From Phycisphaerae bacterium (GTDB taxonomy: Bacteria; Planctomycetota; Phycisphaerae; UBA1845): DNA of 64,000 nt. The stretch covers positions 1 to 64,000 of the forward strand of contig JAJVHU010000030.1 of the NCBI GenBank assembly GCA_022072505.1. Direction: 5' to 3'. Made by a program: the position numbers and the translations under genes. A model generated the notes under the pieces. It saw only the letters and a program-made list of their open reading frames with translations, did not search any database and was not told the origin of the DNA. Of the stretch, positions 51,761 through 61,532 are shown one piece after another. Numbering within the stretch: position 1 is the stretch's first letter; each line of letters starts with the position of its first letter.

Positions 51761-54472
51761 TCACTCGGTTGTGATCGTCAGTCCGGAAAGGTTTCCACCG
51801 TCCGAGGCCTTCACGCCGCAGCACACGCCCCAGCCCCCGCTGCCCTGCACGACTTTCACGAGCAGCTCGTTGGCGCCCTCGCGCAGCATCGCCTGCGCCG
51901 TGTCCGAGGCGACGGCGAGCGGGCGGAACGCTTTGTTCGCGTGAACGAGTTCGCCGTTAAGCCAGACCTTCACGCAGTCGTCGGAGCCGACTTCGAGACG
52001 GGCCGGCGTCGCCGTCGCCGAGGCGACGGTTGCGCGGACGTAGACCGCCTGATGCGAGGCGGCGGAGACGCGCGTCAGGTCGAAAAGCCAGGGGTTCCTC
52101 GGATCCGTGACCGGCAGGACGCGCCACGACACTTCGACGGACTCCGCGCCAGGTTCCGGTCCGAGGGGCGTGTCAAACAGATCGTTCGCGTCCTTTCCGG
52201 CGAGGCTGAAAGGACCGGCGATCTTCCACGTCGTGACGTAACCCTGATATCGATCCAGGTGTGCCGCGGCCTCGTCCACCGCGCGCTTGACGACGTCGCT
52301 TTGCGAATACGCGCGCACCCGCTCCAGCGCAGCGCGAGCCCGGTCCGGCGCCTGCCCGCAGACGGACTTCGCCACGGCGCACAACGCCACGGCGGCCTCG
52401 GCCTGAAGCGCCGCGTCCGCCAGGGCGGCTTCAAGCCGGTCCAGCGCCTCGGGACACGCCAGGTCGCTCATTCCGCTGAGGAGGAGTTTCTTCTCGTCGG
52501 CGGAGCGAACGAGCGTCAACGCCTCGTCGAACCGGGCGAGCGTGTCCCGCGGCGACCGATCCGGTTCGGTCTTTTCAAGACGGATGAAGGCGCGAAACGC
52601 GAGTTGCCGATGTGCCGGATCAGCGGCGCTTCGCATCAGGCTCTCGACGTCGGTGCGAGCCGAGGCGTCCTTCCACCCGCAAAGCGCCCGCACGGCGGCA
52701 TCCCGCGCCGGGGCGTCCGACGAGGCGAGATGATACCGGATCGCATCCAGCCCCTCGGGTTCGCCGATCCGCCCGAGGATGCGCAAAAGCGTCGGCCGCG
52801 CTTCCGCATCCGCGCTTGCAAGGTGCTCAAGAATCTCCGCGCTCCTCGGCGGCGACGTTCGTCGTTGCGCGGCGCTGACGACGGCGTTCTCGGCGGCGGA
52901 GGCGACGGCCTCATCCTTTGTCAGCGAAGGCAGGATCCGGCAAAGTTCGGCGGCGGCGCCGGCCGGGCCGACCGTGGCGATGTAATCCAGCGCCGCGATC
53001 TGCGCGGCGGGCTCCAGTTCCGGCAGCGTGCGCAGGGACCACGCCAGGGCGGCGTCGCAGCGCCGAGCCTTCAGGGCGGCCAGCAACTCCGACTGCATCA
53101 GCGGCGGCGCGTTCGTGACGGCGAAGGCGGCTGCGGCGTTGAAGGCCGGATCCCGCATCTGAATCAGGCTGTCTTGCGCGGCCTTCCGCTCGTCGCCGGA
53201 GCGCTCCGCGGCGATGCGGGCGAGGAGTCTGACGTGCGGCGCCTGCCCGACGCGCGCCATCGCCCGCGCGGCCGCGGTGCGGACTTCCACGTCCGGGTGA
53301 TCGAGGCAGCCGACGACGGCGCCCCGGGCGACGGGTCCGCCTCGCTGCGCGAGTCCGTCAATCAGCCGCACCTGAACGTCCGGCGGCAGCGACGCCCGGC
53401 GGTCGGCAAGCCGGCGGGTCACGCTTTCATCGGCGGGAAGCCGGCAAGCGATCGCAGCGGCGGCGATCCGGACGTCCGGATCGGCGTCGTTCATGTAATG
53501 CAGCAGGCGCGCCAGGGCCGCCGAACCTTCCGCCCGGGCGCAGGCGGACAGCGCCGCGACCTTCCGGCGCGGATCGTCCACGCGGCGAAGCAGTCGGGCG
53601 CACACCTCGGCGGCTTCACGCTTCTTCCGGGCGGCCAGCAGCCGCTCCGCGCCTTCGAGCTGCGCCGCCGCCCACGCATTCAGCAGATTCATCTCCTGCA
53701 ACTGCCGCCGATGTCCGGGCGTGTCAAAAAGATGATCGAGCAGTTCAATCGCGCCCGACCGTCCGAGCGCAAGCAGCGCGGCTTCGGCGACGTCGGGGTG
53801 GCCGTCCTGCAGCGCAAGATGCGTGGCGACCAGCGTGGCCGAGGACGAGTATCCCCGGCGCGTGAGCGAGTTAAGGATTGCCGTGGTCCACGCCGGGTCG
53901 GCGATCTTCGGCGCCGGGGTTGTGCCGCCAGCCGGCGGATCGCGCAAGACAACATTCAGGGAATATGCCAGCTCCTGCTCGAGCGCCGCCGTCGCCTTCC
54001 GGTCCGGGTTGTTCTCCAGCGCCCGCCGCGCGGCGTCGCGCACGAAAGCGTCTTCGTCGGAGAGCAGGGTCGCAGTCGCCGCGACACTTTCGCCCTTGCC
54101 GATGCGGGCGAGCTGCCGAAGCAGCCACAACCGGGCGGGTTGCGCCGTCTCAGGTCCGAGGCGCGCGGACATCGCCCGGCACGCGGCCTTGCGCTCGCGC
54201 TCCGCACCCGGCCGGCCCGCGCGTACACCAAGATCCTCCAGCGTCTGCTCCGCGGGCTGGCGGATCAGTTCGTCAGGGTCCGACAGCCCCGGCATCAAGG
54301 CGTCGATCACCCGAGCGTAGTCCTCAGCGAGCTGCGTCTCGGAGCGCCACGGCGCTTTCGTCTCGCCGCGGAACTCCTGAATCAGAATCTCCGGCGGGCG
54401 CGTCTCGCGCGTGGCGCAGGAGCAGAGGAAAACAAGGGCGATCGACGCCGGCAGCCACTTCATCTGGTTCAT
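51761..54472 (-). CDS. HEAT-repeat lipoprotein
   Basis: 903 aa. Lipobox LVFLCSC near residue 18. From about residue 50 to 740 runs a series of HEAT-like helical repeats (for example DEDAFVRDAARRALEN and HPDVEVRTAAARAMARVG). The C-terminal 170 residues hold a beta domain with WKIAGPFSL..., SDDCVKVWLNGELVHANKAF and REGANELLVKVVQGSGGWG, resembling carbohydrate-binding or PA14-type extensions seen in planctomycetal proteins. A scaffold at the cell envelope is likely. Divergent from rex. Confidence 0.85.
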   Translation of the reverse strand: MNQMKWLPASIALVFLCSCATRETRPPEILIQEFRGETKAPWRSETQLAEDYARVIDALMPGLSDPDELIRQPAEQTLEDLGVRAGRPGAERERKAACRAMSARLGPETAQPARLWLLRQLARIGKGESVAATATLLSDEDAFVRDAARRALENNPDRKATAALEQELAYSLNVVLRDPPAGGTTPAPKIADPAWTTAILNSLTRRGYSSSATLVATHLALQDGHPDVAEAALLALGRSGAIELLDHLFDTPGHRRQLQEMNLLNAWAAAQLEGAERLLAARKKREAAEVCARLLRRVDDPRRKVAALSACARAEGSAALARLLHYMNDADPDVRIAAAAIACRLPADESVTRRLADRRASLPPDVQVRLIDGLAQRGGPVARGAVVGCLDHPDVEVRTAAARAMARVGQAPHVRLLARIAAERSGDERKAAQDSLIQMRDPAFNAAAAFAVTNAPPLMQSELLAALKARRCDAALAWSLRTLPELEPAAQIAALDYIATVGPAGAAAELCRILPSLTKDEAVASAAENAVVSAAQRRTSPPRSAEILEHLASADAEARPTLLRILGRIGEPEGLDAIRYHLASSDAPARDAAVRALCGWKDASARTDVESLMRSAADPAHRQLAFRAFIRLEKTEPDRSPRDTLARFDEALTLVRSADEKKLLLSGMSDLACPEALDRLEAALADAALQAEAAVALCAVAKSVCGQAPDRARAALERVRAYSQSDVVKRAVDEAAAHLDRYQGYVTTWKIAGPFSLAGKDANDLFDTPLGPEPGAESVEVSWRVLPVTDPRNPWLFDLTRVSAASHQAVYVRATVASATATPARLEVGSDDCVKVWLNGELVHANKAFRPLAVASDTAQAMLREGANELLVKVVQGSGGWGVCCGVKASDGGNLSGLTITTE

Positions 54473-54599
54473 AAGCCAACTCTTTCAGACGTTTCGAAAG
54501 GAGGCGCGACTCGTCATCATCGTACCGCTTCCCGCCTCATTCAGAAATTGAGGGACGACCGCGCGGCGGCGGGAGGCTGCCGCGGGTCTGCGAATCCGC

Positions 54600-54605
54600 T
54601 ACAAT
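54600..54605 (+). promoter_or_regulatory. Candidate -10 box of rex
   Basis: TACAAT ends 8 nt before the rex ATG. No Shine-Dalgarno. No clear Rex operator is visible in the 141-bp divergent gap. Confidence 0.5.
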
Positions 54606-54613
54606 GCCCCTGC

Positions 54614-55288
54614 ATGGCGAAGTCCGAGGGGATTCCCGCGCCGGCGGTGCGGCGGTTAAGCTTGTATCTGAGGCACCTGGAGAACTCGCAGGGTCGCAAT
54701 CGTGCGACCGTGTCGAGCCGGGAGCTCAGCCGCGCGGTGGGGGTCACGGACGCGCAGGTGCGGAAGGATCTGGCGTATTTCGGCCAGTTCGGACACCCCG
54801 GCATCGGTTATCGCGTGGACGATCTTGTCGCCCGGATGCGCGAGATCCTCGGGGCGGACAAGGTGCGCTCGGTCGTGCTGATCGGGGCGGGCAATCTCGG
54901 CAAGGCGCTGATGTCCTACCGCGGGTTCCGCAAGAAGAACTTCAACCTGATTGCGGTGTTCGACAACGATCCGCAGAAGGTAGGCGAGCCGGCGGCGGAC
55001 GCGGTCTGCGATCGGATTCAGTCGCTGGACAAGCTTGAAGCGGTGGTCCGGAAGCACGAGGTGAAGCTGGCGATCCTTGCGGTTCCGGCGTCAGCGGCCC
55101 AGGTGATCGCGGAGCGGCTGGCGACGGCGGGCGTCCGCGGGATACTCAATTTTGCGCCGGTCATTTTGCAAACCCGCCCCGGTGTCACGACCAGCACGGT
55201 GGACCTTGCGGTGCAACTTGAGCAGCTTTCCTTCCTCGTCACAACAGGGCAGACGGGCGACGACCGCGACGGCGACGGACTGAACTGA
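54614..55288 (+). CDS. rex: Redox-sensing transcriptional repressor Rex
   Basis: 224 aa. N-terminal winged helix (VRRLSLYLRHLENSQGRNRA, VTDAQVRKDLAYFGQFGHPG) and Rossmann domain (VVLIGAGNLGKALMSY) for NAD(H). The C-terminal helix (LAVQLEQLSFLV) swaps between dimer partners. Rex senses the NADH/NAD+ ratio and represses respiratory and fermentative genes. The start codon follows a -10-like box with no leader. Confidence 0.96.
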   Translation: MAKSEGIPAPAVRRLSLYLRHLENSQGRNRATVSSRELSRAVGVTDAQVRKDLAYFGQFGHPGIGYRVDDLVARMREILGADKVRSVVLIGAGNLGKALMSYRGFRKKNFNLIAVFDNDPQKVGEPAADAVCDRIQSLDKLEAVVRKHEVKLAILAVPASAAQVIAERLATAGVRGILNFAPVILQTRPGVTTSTVDLAVQLEQLSFLVTTGQTGDDRDGDGLN

Positions 55289-55346
55289 ACCGACGGACCG
55301 GGGGCGAGCCCGGATGCAGCGAGAGACGGATCAGCGGATTGAAAAG

Positions 55347-56273
55347 ATGAGCGGACGCGCGTACACGGTCGCGGATGTTTTCACTTCGCGGGCCTTCGAG
55401 GGGAATCCCGCGGCGGTGATTCTCGACGCCGCCGGCATGAGCGACGCCGCAATGCAGCGCGTCGCAGCGGAGTTCAACCTCAGCGAGACGACGTTCATCC
55501 TTCCCCCGGAGGATCCCGGCGCGGCGGATGTCCGGTTCCGGTGGTTCACTCCGGCGGTGGAGGCCACGATGTGCGGGCACGCGACGATCGCGGGCGCGCA
55601 TGCGCTGCTGGAGGCGGGCATGTATGCGCGGTTGGCGCAGGGCGCCGGCGGCGTGCTGCGGATACAGACGCTGTCGGGCGTGCTGGAGACCGCGGTCGAG
55701 GCATCGCGCCCGGGCGGCGAGGGGCGGATCATCTGGCTCGAACTTCCGACGCCGCGCCTTGAGGCGTTCGCGTTTCCGGACCGCTGGTTGACGGAGGGGT
55801 TGCGCCTCGGCGTCGAAGAACTGGCCGACGGTCTTCCGCCGATGCGGACGCAGGAGCGGGACGTCATCCTTTTCGTGAAGCGCTTCACGACGCTTCAGGA
55901 CATCCGTCCGGACTTCGCGAGGCTGGTGGAACTGGGGCGGGCCGCCGGCGTGCGCGGTCTTCACGTGGGCACGACGAACACGCTGTCGCCGTCGATCTGC
56001 GTTCACACGCGGTTTTTCGCCCCGGCGGTGGGGATCAACGAGGATCCGGTGACGGGCAGCGCCCACGGCCCGTTGCTGGCGTACCTTGTGGCGCACGGTC
56101 GGGTGGCGTCGCGCGAGGGGCTGGCGGCGGCGCAATGTGCTCAGGGAATTCCCGGCGGACGGTCGGGGTTGGTGCGGGTTCTGGGGCGCGTCGTGGAGGG
56201 TCGTCTTGCGAGCGTGCAGATCGGCGGCGAGGCGGTCAGCGTCATGCGCGGCGAACTTCACCGTGAACCTTGA
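55347..56273 (+). CDS. PhzF-family epimerase-like protein
   Basis: 308 aa. The start at 55347 is chosen because the conserved N-terminus (YTVADVFTSRAFEGNPAAVI) follows at once; 55314 is an in-frame alternative. The family signature includes NLSETTFILPPED, TPAVEATMCGHATIAGAHAL and GINEDPVTGSAHGPL. PhzF-like enzymes isomerise aromatic or amino-acid precursors; the substrate is not known and phenazine synthesis is not implied, since no phz cluster is present. Confidence 0.9.
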   Translation: MSGRAYTVADVFTSRAFEGNPAAVILDAAGMSDAAMQRVAAEFNLSETTFILPPEDPGAADVRFRWFTPAVEATMCGHATIAGAHALLEAGMYARLAQGAGGVLRIQTLSGVLETAVEASRPGGEGRIIWLELPTPRLEAFAFPDRWLTEGLRLGVEELADGLPPMRTQERDVILFVKRFTTLQDIRPDFARLVELGRAAGVRGLHVGTTNTLSPSICVHTRFFAPAVGINEDPVTGSAHGPLLAYLVAHGRVASREGLAAAQCAQGIPGGRSGLVRVLGRVVEGRLASVQIGGEAVSVMRGELHREP

Positions 56274-56453
56274 AGCCCGAGACCCGGCGCCGCGGGGTTG
56301 CGAACGCCGACGTAAGAAGTTGTTGTCGGCGCGACGCCTGCATTGTCGGTCGCACCTGGGGATCGGTAGGATCGTGTCGCGCCCTCGGTTCGGGTCGGCT
56401 GAAGGCAGGTTCATGTCGCGGGGAAATGTCATCCTTGACGGGAGAGTGACCGC

Positions 56454-57800
56454 ATGTCGTTTCAGGTGGTGAGCAGACAGATCGCGTCGGCGTCCGGATT
56501 TGTAATGAGTTTGATCGTGTTATCGAGCGCGCCGACGTTCGCGGGGGATACGGACTGGACGCAGTGGGGCGGACCGAAGCGGGATTTCGTGTGCCGCGCG
56601 GCGAAAAACCTGGCGACGGCGTGGCCGGAGAGCGGGCCTGAGCGGTTGTGGTCCCGCGAGATCGGAGACGGGTACTCGTCGATCCTGATCGAGGACGGCG
56701 TGCTTTACACGATGTGCCGGCGGGGTGAGAGTGACGCCGTGTTGGCACTTGAATCGAAGTCGGGCAAGACGTTGTGGGAGACGACGTACGACGCCCCGAC
56801 GCGCCCGGGCCAGAACCTGGCGTTCGGTCCCGGTCCGCACGCGACGCCCCTGCTGGTCGGCGACCGGATCATTACCTCGGGCGCGACGCTGAAGATCAAC
56901 TGCCTCGACAAGAAAACCGGCAAGATGCTCTGGTCGCACGACCTTTATGACGAGATGGAAGGCGACGTCCTGATGTTCGGGTACGGCCCGAGCCCGACGG
57001 CATACAAGGATCTGGTCATCATCACCGTCCCGGTGCGCGGCGGTCCGCCGCCCAGTCCGGACAACCCGCTGCCCGCCGCGCCCGAGCCGAAGTCGTTCGT
57101 TGCCGCGTTCAAGCAGAGCGACGGGTCGAAGGTCTGGACGAGCGAGAAGTTCACGCGGATCGGGCATCCGTCGCCGCTGGTGGTGACGATCGGCGGGGTC
57201 GAGCAGCTCCTGATGCAGCTTGGCGGCGAACTGGTCGGGATGGATCCGGCGACGGGCAAGACGCTCTGGAAACTGACGCTGTCGGGTGATAAGGCGGGCT
57301 TCGCAATGAGCACGCCGCAGTTCGGCGAGGACGGCGTGGTGGTCGTGTCAGCGGCTTACGGCGCGGGGACGTGGGCGGCGAAGGTGGAGAAGACGGCGTC
57401 CGGGTTCGAGGCGAAGGAATTGTGGTTCAACAAGTACCTGCGCGTGCAGCACGGCAGCTTCGTGCGGGTCGGGGACTACGTTTACGGGTCGAGCGGCGAC
57501 TTCGGACCGGCGCTGCTGATGTGCGTGGACGTGCGCACCGGCGAGACGCGGTGGCGGGAGCGCGGGTTCGCGAAGGCGAATTGCATGTTGGCGGACGGCA
57601 AGCTGATCATTCTCGATGAAAACGGCGATCTGGCGATCGCCGACCCGTCCCCGGAGGGGCTGAAGGTGCGTTGTCGGGCGAATATTCTGACGCATCAGGC
57701 GTGGACGGTCCCGACGATCATCGGCTCGACGATGTACGTTCGGGATCGCAAGACGATCATGGCGCTGGAGCTGGGGGGCAAGGGCGCGCCGGTCGGGTAG
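56454..57800 (+). CDS. Exported PQQ-like beta-propeller protein
   Basis: 448 aa. Signal peptide to about residue 31 (SLIVLSSAPTFAG). The propeller repeats have W-type strands such as WTQWGGPKRD, VLALESKSGKTLWETTY, VGMDPATGKTLWKLTL and VDVRTGETRWRERG, as in PQQ/BamB-like proteins. No dehydrogenase active-site motif is seen, so it may be a periplasmic scaffold. Confidence 0.88.
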   Translation: MSFQVVSRQIASASGFVMSLIVLSSAPTFAGDTDWTQWGGPKRDFVCRAAKNLATAWPESGPERLWSREIGDGYSSILIEDGVLYTMCRRGESDAVLALESKSGKTLWETTYDAPTRPGQNLAFGPGPHATPLLVGDRIITSGATLKINCLDKKTGKMLWSHDLYDEMEGDVLMFGYGPSPTAYKDLVIITVPVRGGPPPSPDNPLPAAPEPKSFVAAFKQSDGSKVWTSEKFTRIGHPSPLVVTIGGVEQLLMQLGGELVGMDPATGKTLWKLTLSGDKAGFAMSTPQFGEDGVVVVSAAYGAGTWAAKVEKTASGFEAKELWFNKYLRVQHGSFVRVGDYVYGSSGDFGPALLMCVDVRTGETRWRERGFAKANCMLADGKLIILDENGDLAIADPSPEGLKVRCRANILTHQAWTVPTIIGSTMYVRDRKTIMALELGGKGAPVG

Positions 57801-57946
57801 GCGGAAAAGTCAGAGACGGACGATCGAAGCGAAATTGTGATGGCCGGGGGGCGCAACGCTGAGCGTGGCGCGGGGACGGCTGGCGATCATGACAAGGTTG
57901 CGGCGTTGATCCGATCGACGCCGGCAGTGCGGGCTGAGCACATATC

Positions 57947-59212
57947 ATGTTGAATCTGATCTACATCGTAGCGACGTTGGGAGCGGGGGCCGCCGGTTGG
58001 TCGCAGTCGGCGTCGGCACCTGCCGCGAGTGCGGAAAAGACCGCGCCGGAAGGACCGGCGGCGATCGAAGTCCCGGCGCGAGCGGACAGCGGGCAGTCGC
58101 TGGTCATTGCCGAGTCGCTGCTCGATCAAGGCGACGCGTATCACGTCGTCGCCGGCGAAGACGGGCAGATCGTCGTCACCTCGGATGCGCCGCTGCGCAA
58201 GACGGTGGCGACGTGCAACCGCGTCGTCGGTTTCGTCGTGGTGCCTTATGAGTTTGAGGCCGGGCAGAAGATGTTCCTCGGTGGGGCGTTCCGCGTTCCC
58301 GTCGCATCGCTGACGACCGGAAGTTCGGAGCAGGATGACCTTGTGCGCGGACCGATGCTGCTGAACGGCGCGGCGCACGCGGAGGCGACTTTCGTCATCA
58401 CGGACGTGACGCCCGCGCAAGCCGCCGGTCAGGACGGCGAGTTCACCTCGTACACGTTCGATGTCCGCGGGCAGTTGACGGCGCGGGGGCAGACGAAGGA
58501 GCTTGAGCTGCCGGTGCAGGCGACGCACATTCCGCAGAACTTCCGACGGACCTTCTCCCGCTACCCGGGCGACTTCGTGTCCTTGAGGGCGCAGTTCGAC
58601 CTTCCGCTTGCGGATTTCGGGTGGAAGCGAGGCCGCTTTCCGTCGAAGGATCTTCTCACCGACAGCGTGCGCGTGGACGTCTGCCTCTTCCTCAACTCGA
58701 TCCCGCCCGAGAAATCGCTGGATCCGTCGATCTCGACGGCGGACCGCACGAGGGAATTGAAGCTGATGACGCTGCTTCGGGACTTCCGCGACGCCGCCGC
58801 CGGGTACGCCTACGCCCGGGAGCAGATCAAATCCGCGGGGCAGAACGCCGCGGTGCTGAACCGGCTTGCGTGGGCGATCGCCGCCGAGCCCGGACTCGTG
58901 AAGCGGGATCTAGCGGTGGCCCTGGAGGCGGCGAACCGGGCGGTCGAGCTTTCCGGACGCAACGACGCGGCGTTTCTGGACACGCTCGCCCGTGTCTTGT
59001 ACGAGCGCGGCGATCTGCGTGCCGCCGTCGAGGCGCAGCGCGAGGCGGTCGCAAAGCTCGCCGGGTCTGATCCGCAGCTTGCCGGGGGCATCCGCGCCGG
59101 GCTGGAGCGTTACGAGTCCGAGGCGAAGGCCGCGGGGATCGAGATCGCCGCCTCAACCGCGGAGGCGAAACCGGATCCCGCCGGGTCGGCGTCGGGATCG
59201 ACCGGCGGATAA
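57947..59212 (+). CDS. Exported YceI-like domain fused to TPR region
   Basis: 421 aa. Signal peptide MLNLIYIVATLGAGAAGW. Residues about 95-240 resemble a YceI lipid-binding barrel (FEAGQKMFLGGAFRVPVASL, TSYTFDVRGQLTARGQTKEL, then ELPVQATHI and LRAQFDLPLADFGW). From about 265 onward is a TPR-like helical region (ALEAANRAVELSGRNDAAFL, DTLARVLYERGDLRAAVEAQ). The combination is unusual. Followed 4 bp later by a lipase-like gene. Confidence 0.75.
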   Translation: MLNLIYIVATLGAGAAGWSQSASAPAASAEKTAPEGPAAIEVPARADSGQSLVIAESLLDQGDAYHVVAGEDGQIVVTSDAPLRKTVATCNRVVGFVVVPYEFEAGQKMFLGGAFRVPVASLTTGSSEQDDLVRGPMLLNGAAHAEATFVITDVTPAQAAGQDGEFTSYTFDVRGQLTARGQTKELELPVQATHIPQNFRRTFSRYPGDFVSLRAQFDLPLADFGWKRGRFPSKDLLTDSVRVDVCLFLNSIPPEKSLDPSISTADRTRELKLMTLLRDFRDAAAGYAYAREQIKSAGQNAAVLNRLAWAIAAEPGLVKRDLAVALEAANRAVELSGRNDAAFLDTLARVLYERGDLRAAVEAQREAVAKLAGSDPQLAGGIRAGLERYESEAKAAGIEIAASTAEAKPDPAGSASGSTGG

Positions 59213-59216
59213 CGCC

Positions 59217-60080
59217 GTGCCCCCCGGATGCCACGTTGCTGCGCCGCACCGCGGGATCCGGGTGATCCTGCTTGTGTTCTCGACGGCGTTGCCGACCGGC
59301 TGTGTTTCGAAGCCGCGCGCGGCGGAGGTCGCGCAGACCGCCGCGGCGCCTTCAATCGCCGGAGGGAGATCGGCGCTGGGGGATCGGGACGTTGCGGATC
59401 GCCCCGAGTCCGATCACGACCCTCGCGTCGAGCGATCCGCGGCGGCGCGGACGTTCTGGATCGGCGGCGCGGCGGACAAGGCGCCTTTCCTCGGATACGG
59501 ACCGCATCATCACGTCCTGCACGTGATGAACGCCTGGCGCGACGAACTGCCGGGCGAGCATCATTACCGCGGCTATCACGAACTGAACGAGATCGTCCGG
59601 GAGGTCCGCGAGGCGCGCATGCGCGATTCCACGGCGCGGGTCGTTTTCATCGGGCACAGTTACGGCGGGGCGACCGCGATGCGCGCCGCGCGAAGGCTCG
59701 AGGACGAGGGGATCGACGTGGATCTTCTCATCACGTTGGATCCGGTCTGGGGCTTTCCGGTCGCACCTCCGCGCCGGCCGGGGCGGTGGGTCAACGTGCA
59801 TCAACGTCTTGACGTTCGAGATGCGCTGGCGTGTGTGCCGCTGCTCGGTCCGCCGCTGGCGGGGCTGACGTGCGTCGTGACCGGATCCACGTTCAGCGAC
59901 ACCGTGGCGACCGTCGGGCGTCAACTCGGGAGGCAGGCGGGCGCGGACGTCAACATCGAAATGACGCAGTCGCACGGCGCGGTCTCGGCAATGCTTCAAC
60001 GCGCGCTGGATGCGCTGCCGACGGACGCCGATCCTCGATCCGGACCGACCGGACTCGACGGTGAGCAACCCCCGCGGTAG
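59217..60080 (+). CDS. Lipase-like alpha/beta hydrolase lipoprotein
   Basis: 287 aa from GTG. Lipobox LPTGC near residue 27. The nucleophile is in VVFIGHSYGGATAM (GHSYGG), Asp in LLITLDPVWGF and His in QSHGAVSAML. A serine hydrolase fold with a complete triad. Substrate not known. It follows the YceI-TPR gene by 4 nt and precedes a small lipoprotein by 33 nt. Confidence 0.8.
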   Translation: MPPGCHVAAPHRGIRVILLVFSTALPTGCVSKPRAAEVAQTAAAPSIAGGRSALGDRDVADRPESDHDPRVERSAAARTFWIGGAADKAPFLGYGPHHHVLHVMNAWRDELPGEHHYRGYHELNEIVREVREARMRDSTARVVFIGHSYGGATAMRAARRLEDEGIDVDLLITLDPVWGFPVAPPRRPGRWVNVHQRLDVRDALACVPLLGPPLAGLTCVVTGSTFSDTVATVGRQLGRQAGADVNIEMTQSHGAVSAMLQRALDALPTDADPRSGPTGLDGEQPPR

Positions 60081-60113
60081 CTTCGGCGTACAACGAACAA
60101 GGAGCGATCAGAC

Positions 60114-60464
60114 ATGTGCGGCACAATTCGGCGGTTCCGGCGCGAGGGTTTCATGCTGGCGGGGGCGGCGTGCCTCGCGGCGGCGGGCGGGTGTTACGAG
60201 GCCATCTCGATCCAGCCGTCCTGTCCCGCGGAGCTGGCGGTCGGCGAGTCCGGCTCGCTTCAGTCCGGAGCGCGGAACGCGGGGCAGATCGCCACGTTTT
60301 TGTGGGAGGTTTTCCCCGCGGAAGCCGGACGGATCGCCGATCCCACCGACGCGGACACGACCTTCACCGCTGTGCAACCTGGGACCGCGACGCTGCGTCT
60401 CACCGCCAGTGACGGACTCTTTCAGGTCATCTCGCAGTGCGAAACGGTGATCAACGACGAGTGA
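60114..60464 (+). CDS. Small lipoprotein with Ig-like fold
   Basis: 116 aa with aaggagcgatcagac before the start. Lipobox LAAAGGC near residue 27. The mature part (PAELAVGESGSLQSGARNAG, FLWEVFPAEAGRIADPTDAD, TATLRLTASDG) is PKD/Big2-like, a single Ig-type domain. Function unknown. Confidence 0.8.
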   Translation: MCGTIRRFRREGFMLAGAACLAAAGGCYEAISIQPSCPAELAVGESGSLQSGARNAGQIATFLWEVFPAEAGRIADPTDADTTFTAVQPGTATLRLTASDGLFQVISQCETVINDE

Positions 60465-60503
60465 CGACCGGCGGCGCGCCTTCTCGACGGCGCTGCCTTC
60501 GCG

Positions 60504-61463
60504 TCACTTCGGTCGCTGGGGGGGCGTGAAGCGATCGCCCGCTTTGACGCGCCGGCCGTTAACGTACTCCCGCCAGGTCATGCGCTGTCCGCTGGCGGGC
60601 TTCAACTCCAGCACCTCGATCATGCCGTCGCGGCAGCTTACAAACAGCCGCGGATCGATCGTGCCGGGTCGCCCGACCGGCGCGCAGACCGGCTCGGACG
60701 CACGCACACGAGCGAGCGTCACGTTCTCCCAGCGGCCGTCGGCGGACTCGAACCGCGCCGCCGCGCCCGGCCAGCTCCACATCCCCAGCACGAACCGGAC
60801 GACCTCGCTGACGGGGCGGTCGAAATCGAGAACGCCGTCCTCCTTCCGCAGTTTCGCAGCGCGGGTCGCGGCGCCGTCGTCCTGCGGCGCGCCCGGTGGA
60901 GACGCGCCGTCGGCGAAAAGATCCAGCGTCGCGCGCACCGCGTCCACGCCGATGCGGGCGAGACGATCATGCAGTTCCTCCGCCGTCTCGTCAGACTTGA
61001 TCGCCGTCGTGCGCGTGCAAAGGACCGGGCCGGCGTCCATCCGATCGACGATCCGGAACGTGGTGACGCCCGTGACGGACTCGCCGCGGAGGATCGCCCA
61101 CGAAATCGGCGCGGCCCCGCGGTATTTCGGCAGGATCGAGGCGTGAAGGTTGATGCCGCCGTGCCGGGCCGTCCCGCGCACGCCTTCGCCAAGCTTCTGT
61201 CCGAAGGCGATGACCAGCGCCAAGTCCGCCTCGGCGGCGTGCAGCCGCTCGATCCACGTCGGGGCGTTGACGTCCTCGGGTTCGATGACGGGCAGCCCGT
61301 GCTCGCGGGCGAAGGCGGCGGCCGGCGTCGGCGTCATGCGCCGCCCCCGTCCGGTCGGCTTGGGCGGCTGAGAGACGACGAGGCGGACGACGTGCGTCGA
61401 CTCCAGCAACCACCGCAACGTCGGCAGGGCGAACTCTCCGGATGCAAGGAAGGTCAGATTCAA
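60504..61463 (-). CDS. fmt: Methionyl-tRNA formyltransferase
   Basis: 319 aa. TTG at 61463 chosen because the family begins with a LxFxGxxEFALPTLR motif; here NLTFLASGEFALPTLRWLL. Formyl-transfer motif: INLHASILPKYRGAAPISWA. The C-terminal OB-like domain binds tRNA. It formylates the initiator Met-tRNA. Follows def, in the usual order. Confidence 0.95.
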   Translation of the reverse strand: MNLTFLASGEFALPTLRWLLESTHVVRLVVSQPPKPTGRGRRMTPTPAAAFAREHGLPVIEPEDVNAPTWIERLHAAEADLALVIAFGQKLGEGVRGTARHGGINLHASILPKYRGAAPISWAILRGESVTGVTTFRIVDRMDAGPVLCTRTTAIKSDETAEELHDRLARIGVDAVRATLDLFADGASPPGAPQDDGAATRAAKLRKEDGVLDFDRPVSEVVRFVLGMWSWPGAAARFESADGRWENVTLARVRASEPVCAPVGRPGTIDPRLFVSCRDGMIEVLELKPASGQRMTWREYVNGRRVKAGDRFTPPQRPK

Positions 61464-61532
61464 CGTCTCATCAATCCGCAAGGCGCCCGCATCCGACCCG
61501 CCCGCGAGCCGGGCTTCGCGTTTTGCACAAGG

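Noticed and set aside
51719-54613. A very long plus-strand open frame (over 960 codons) before and in frame with rex
   Set aside because: It is antisense to the HEAT-repeat lipoprotein, Arg/Gly-rich and without domain features. High GC lowers the stop frequency; only the part from 54614 is a real gene.
54473-54613. Search for a Rex operator before rex
   Set aside because: No TTGTGA-type palindrome with the right spacing was found in the divergent gap.
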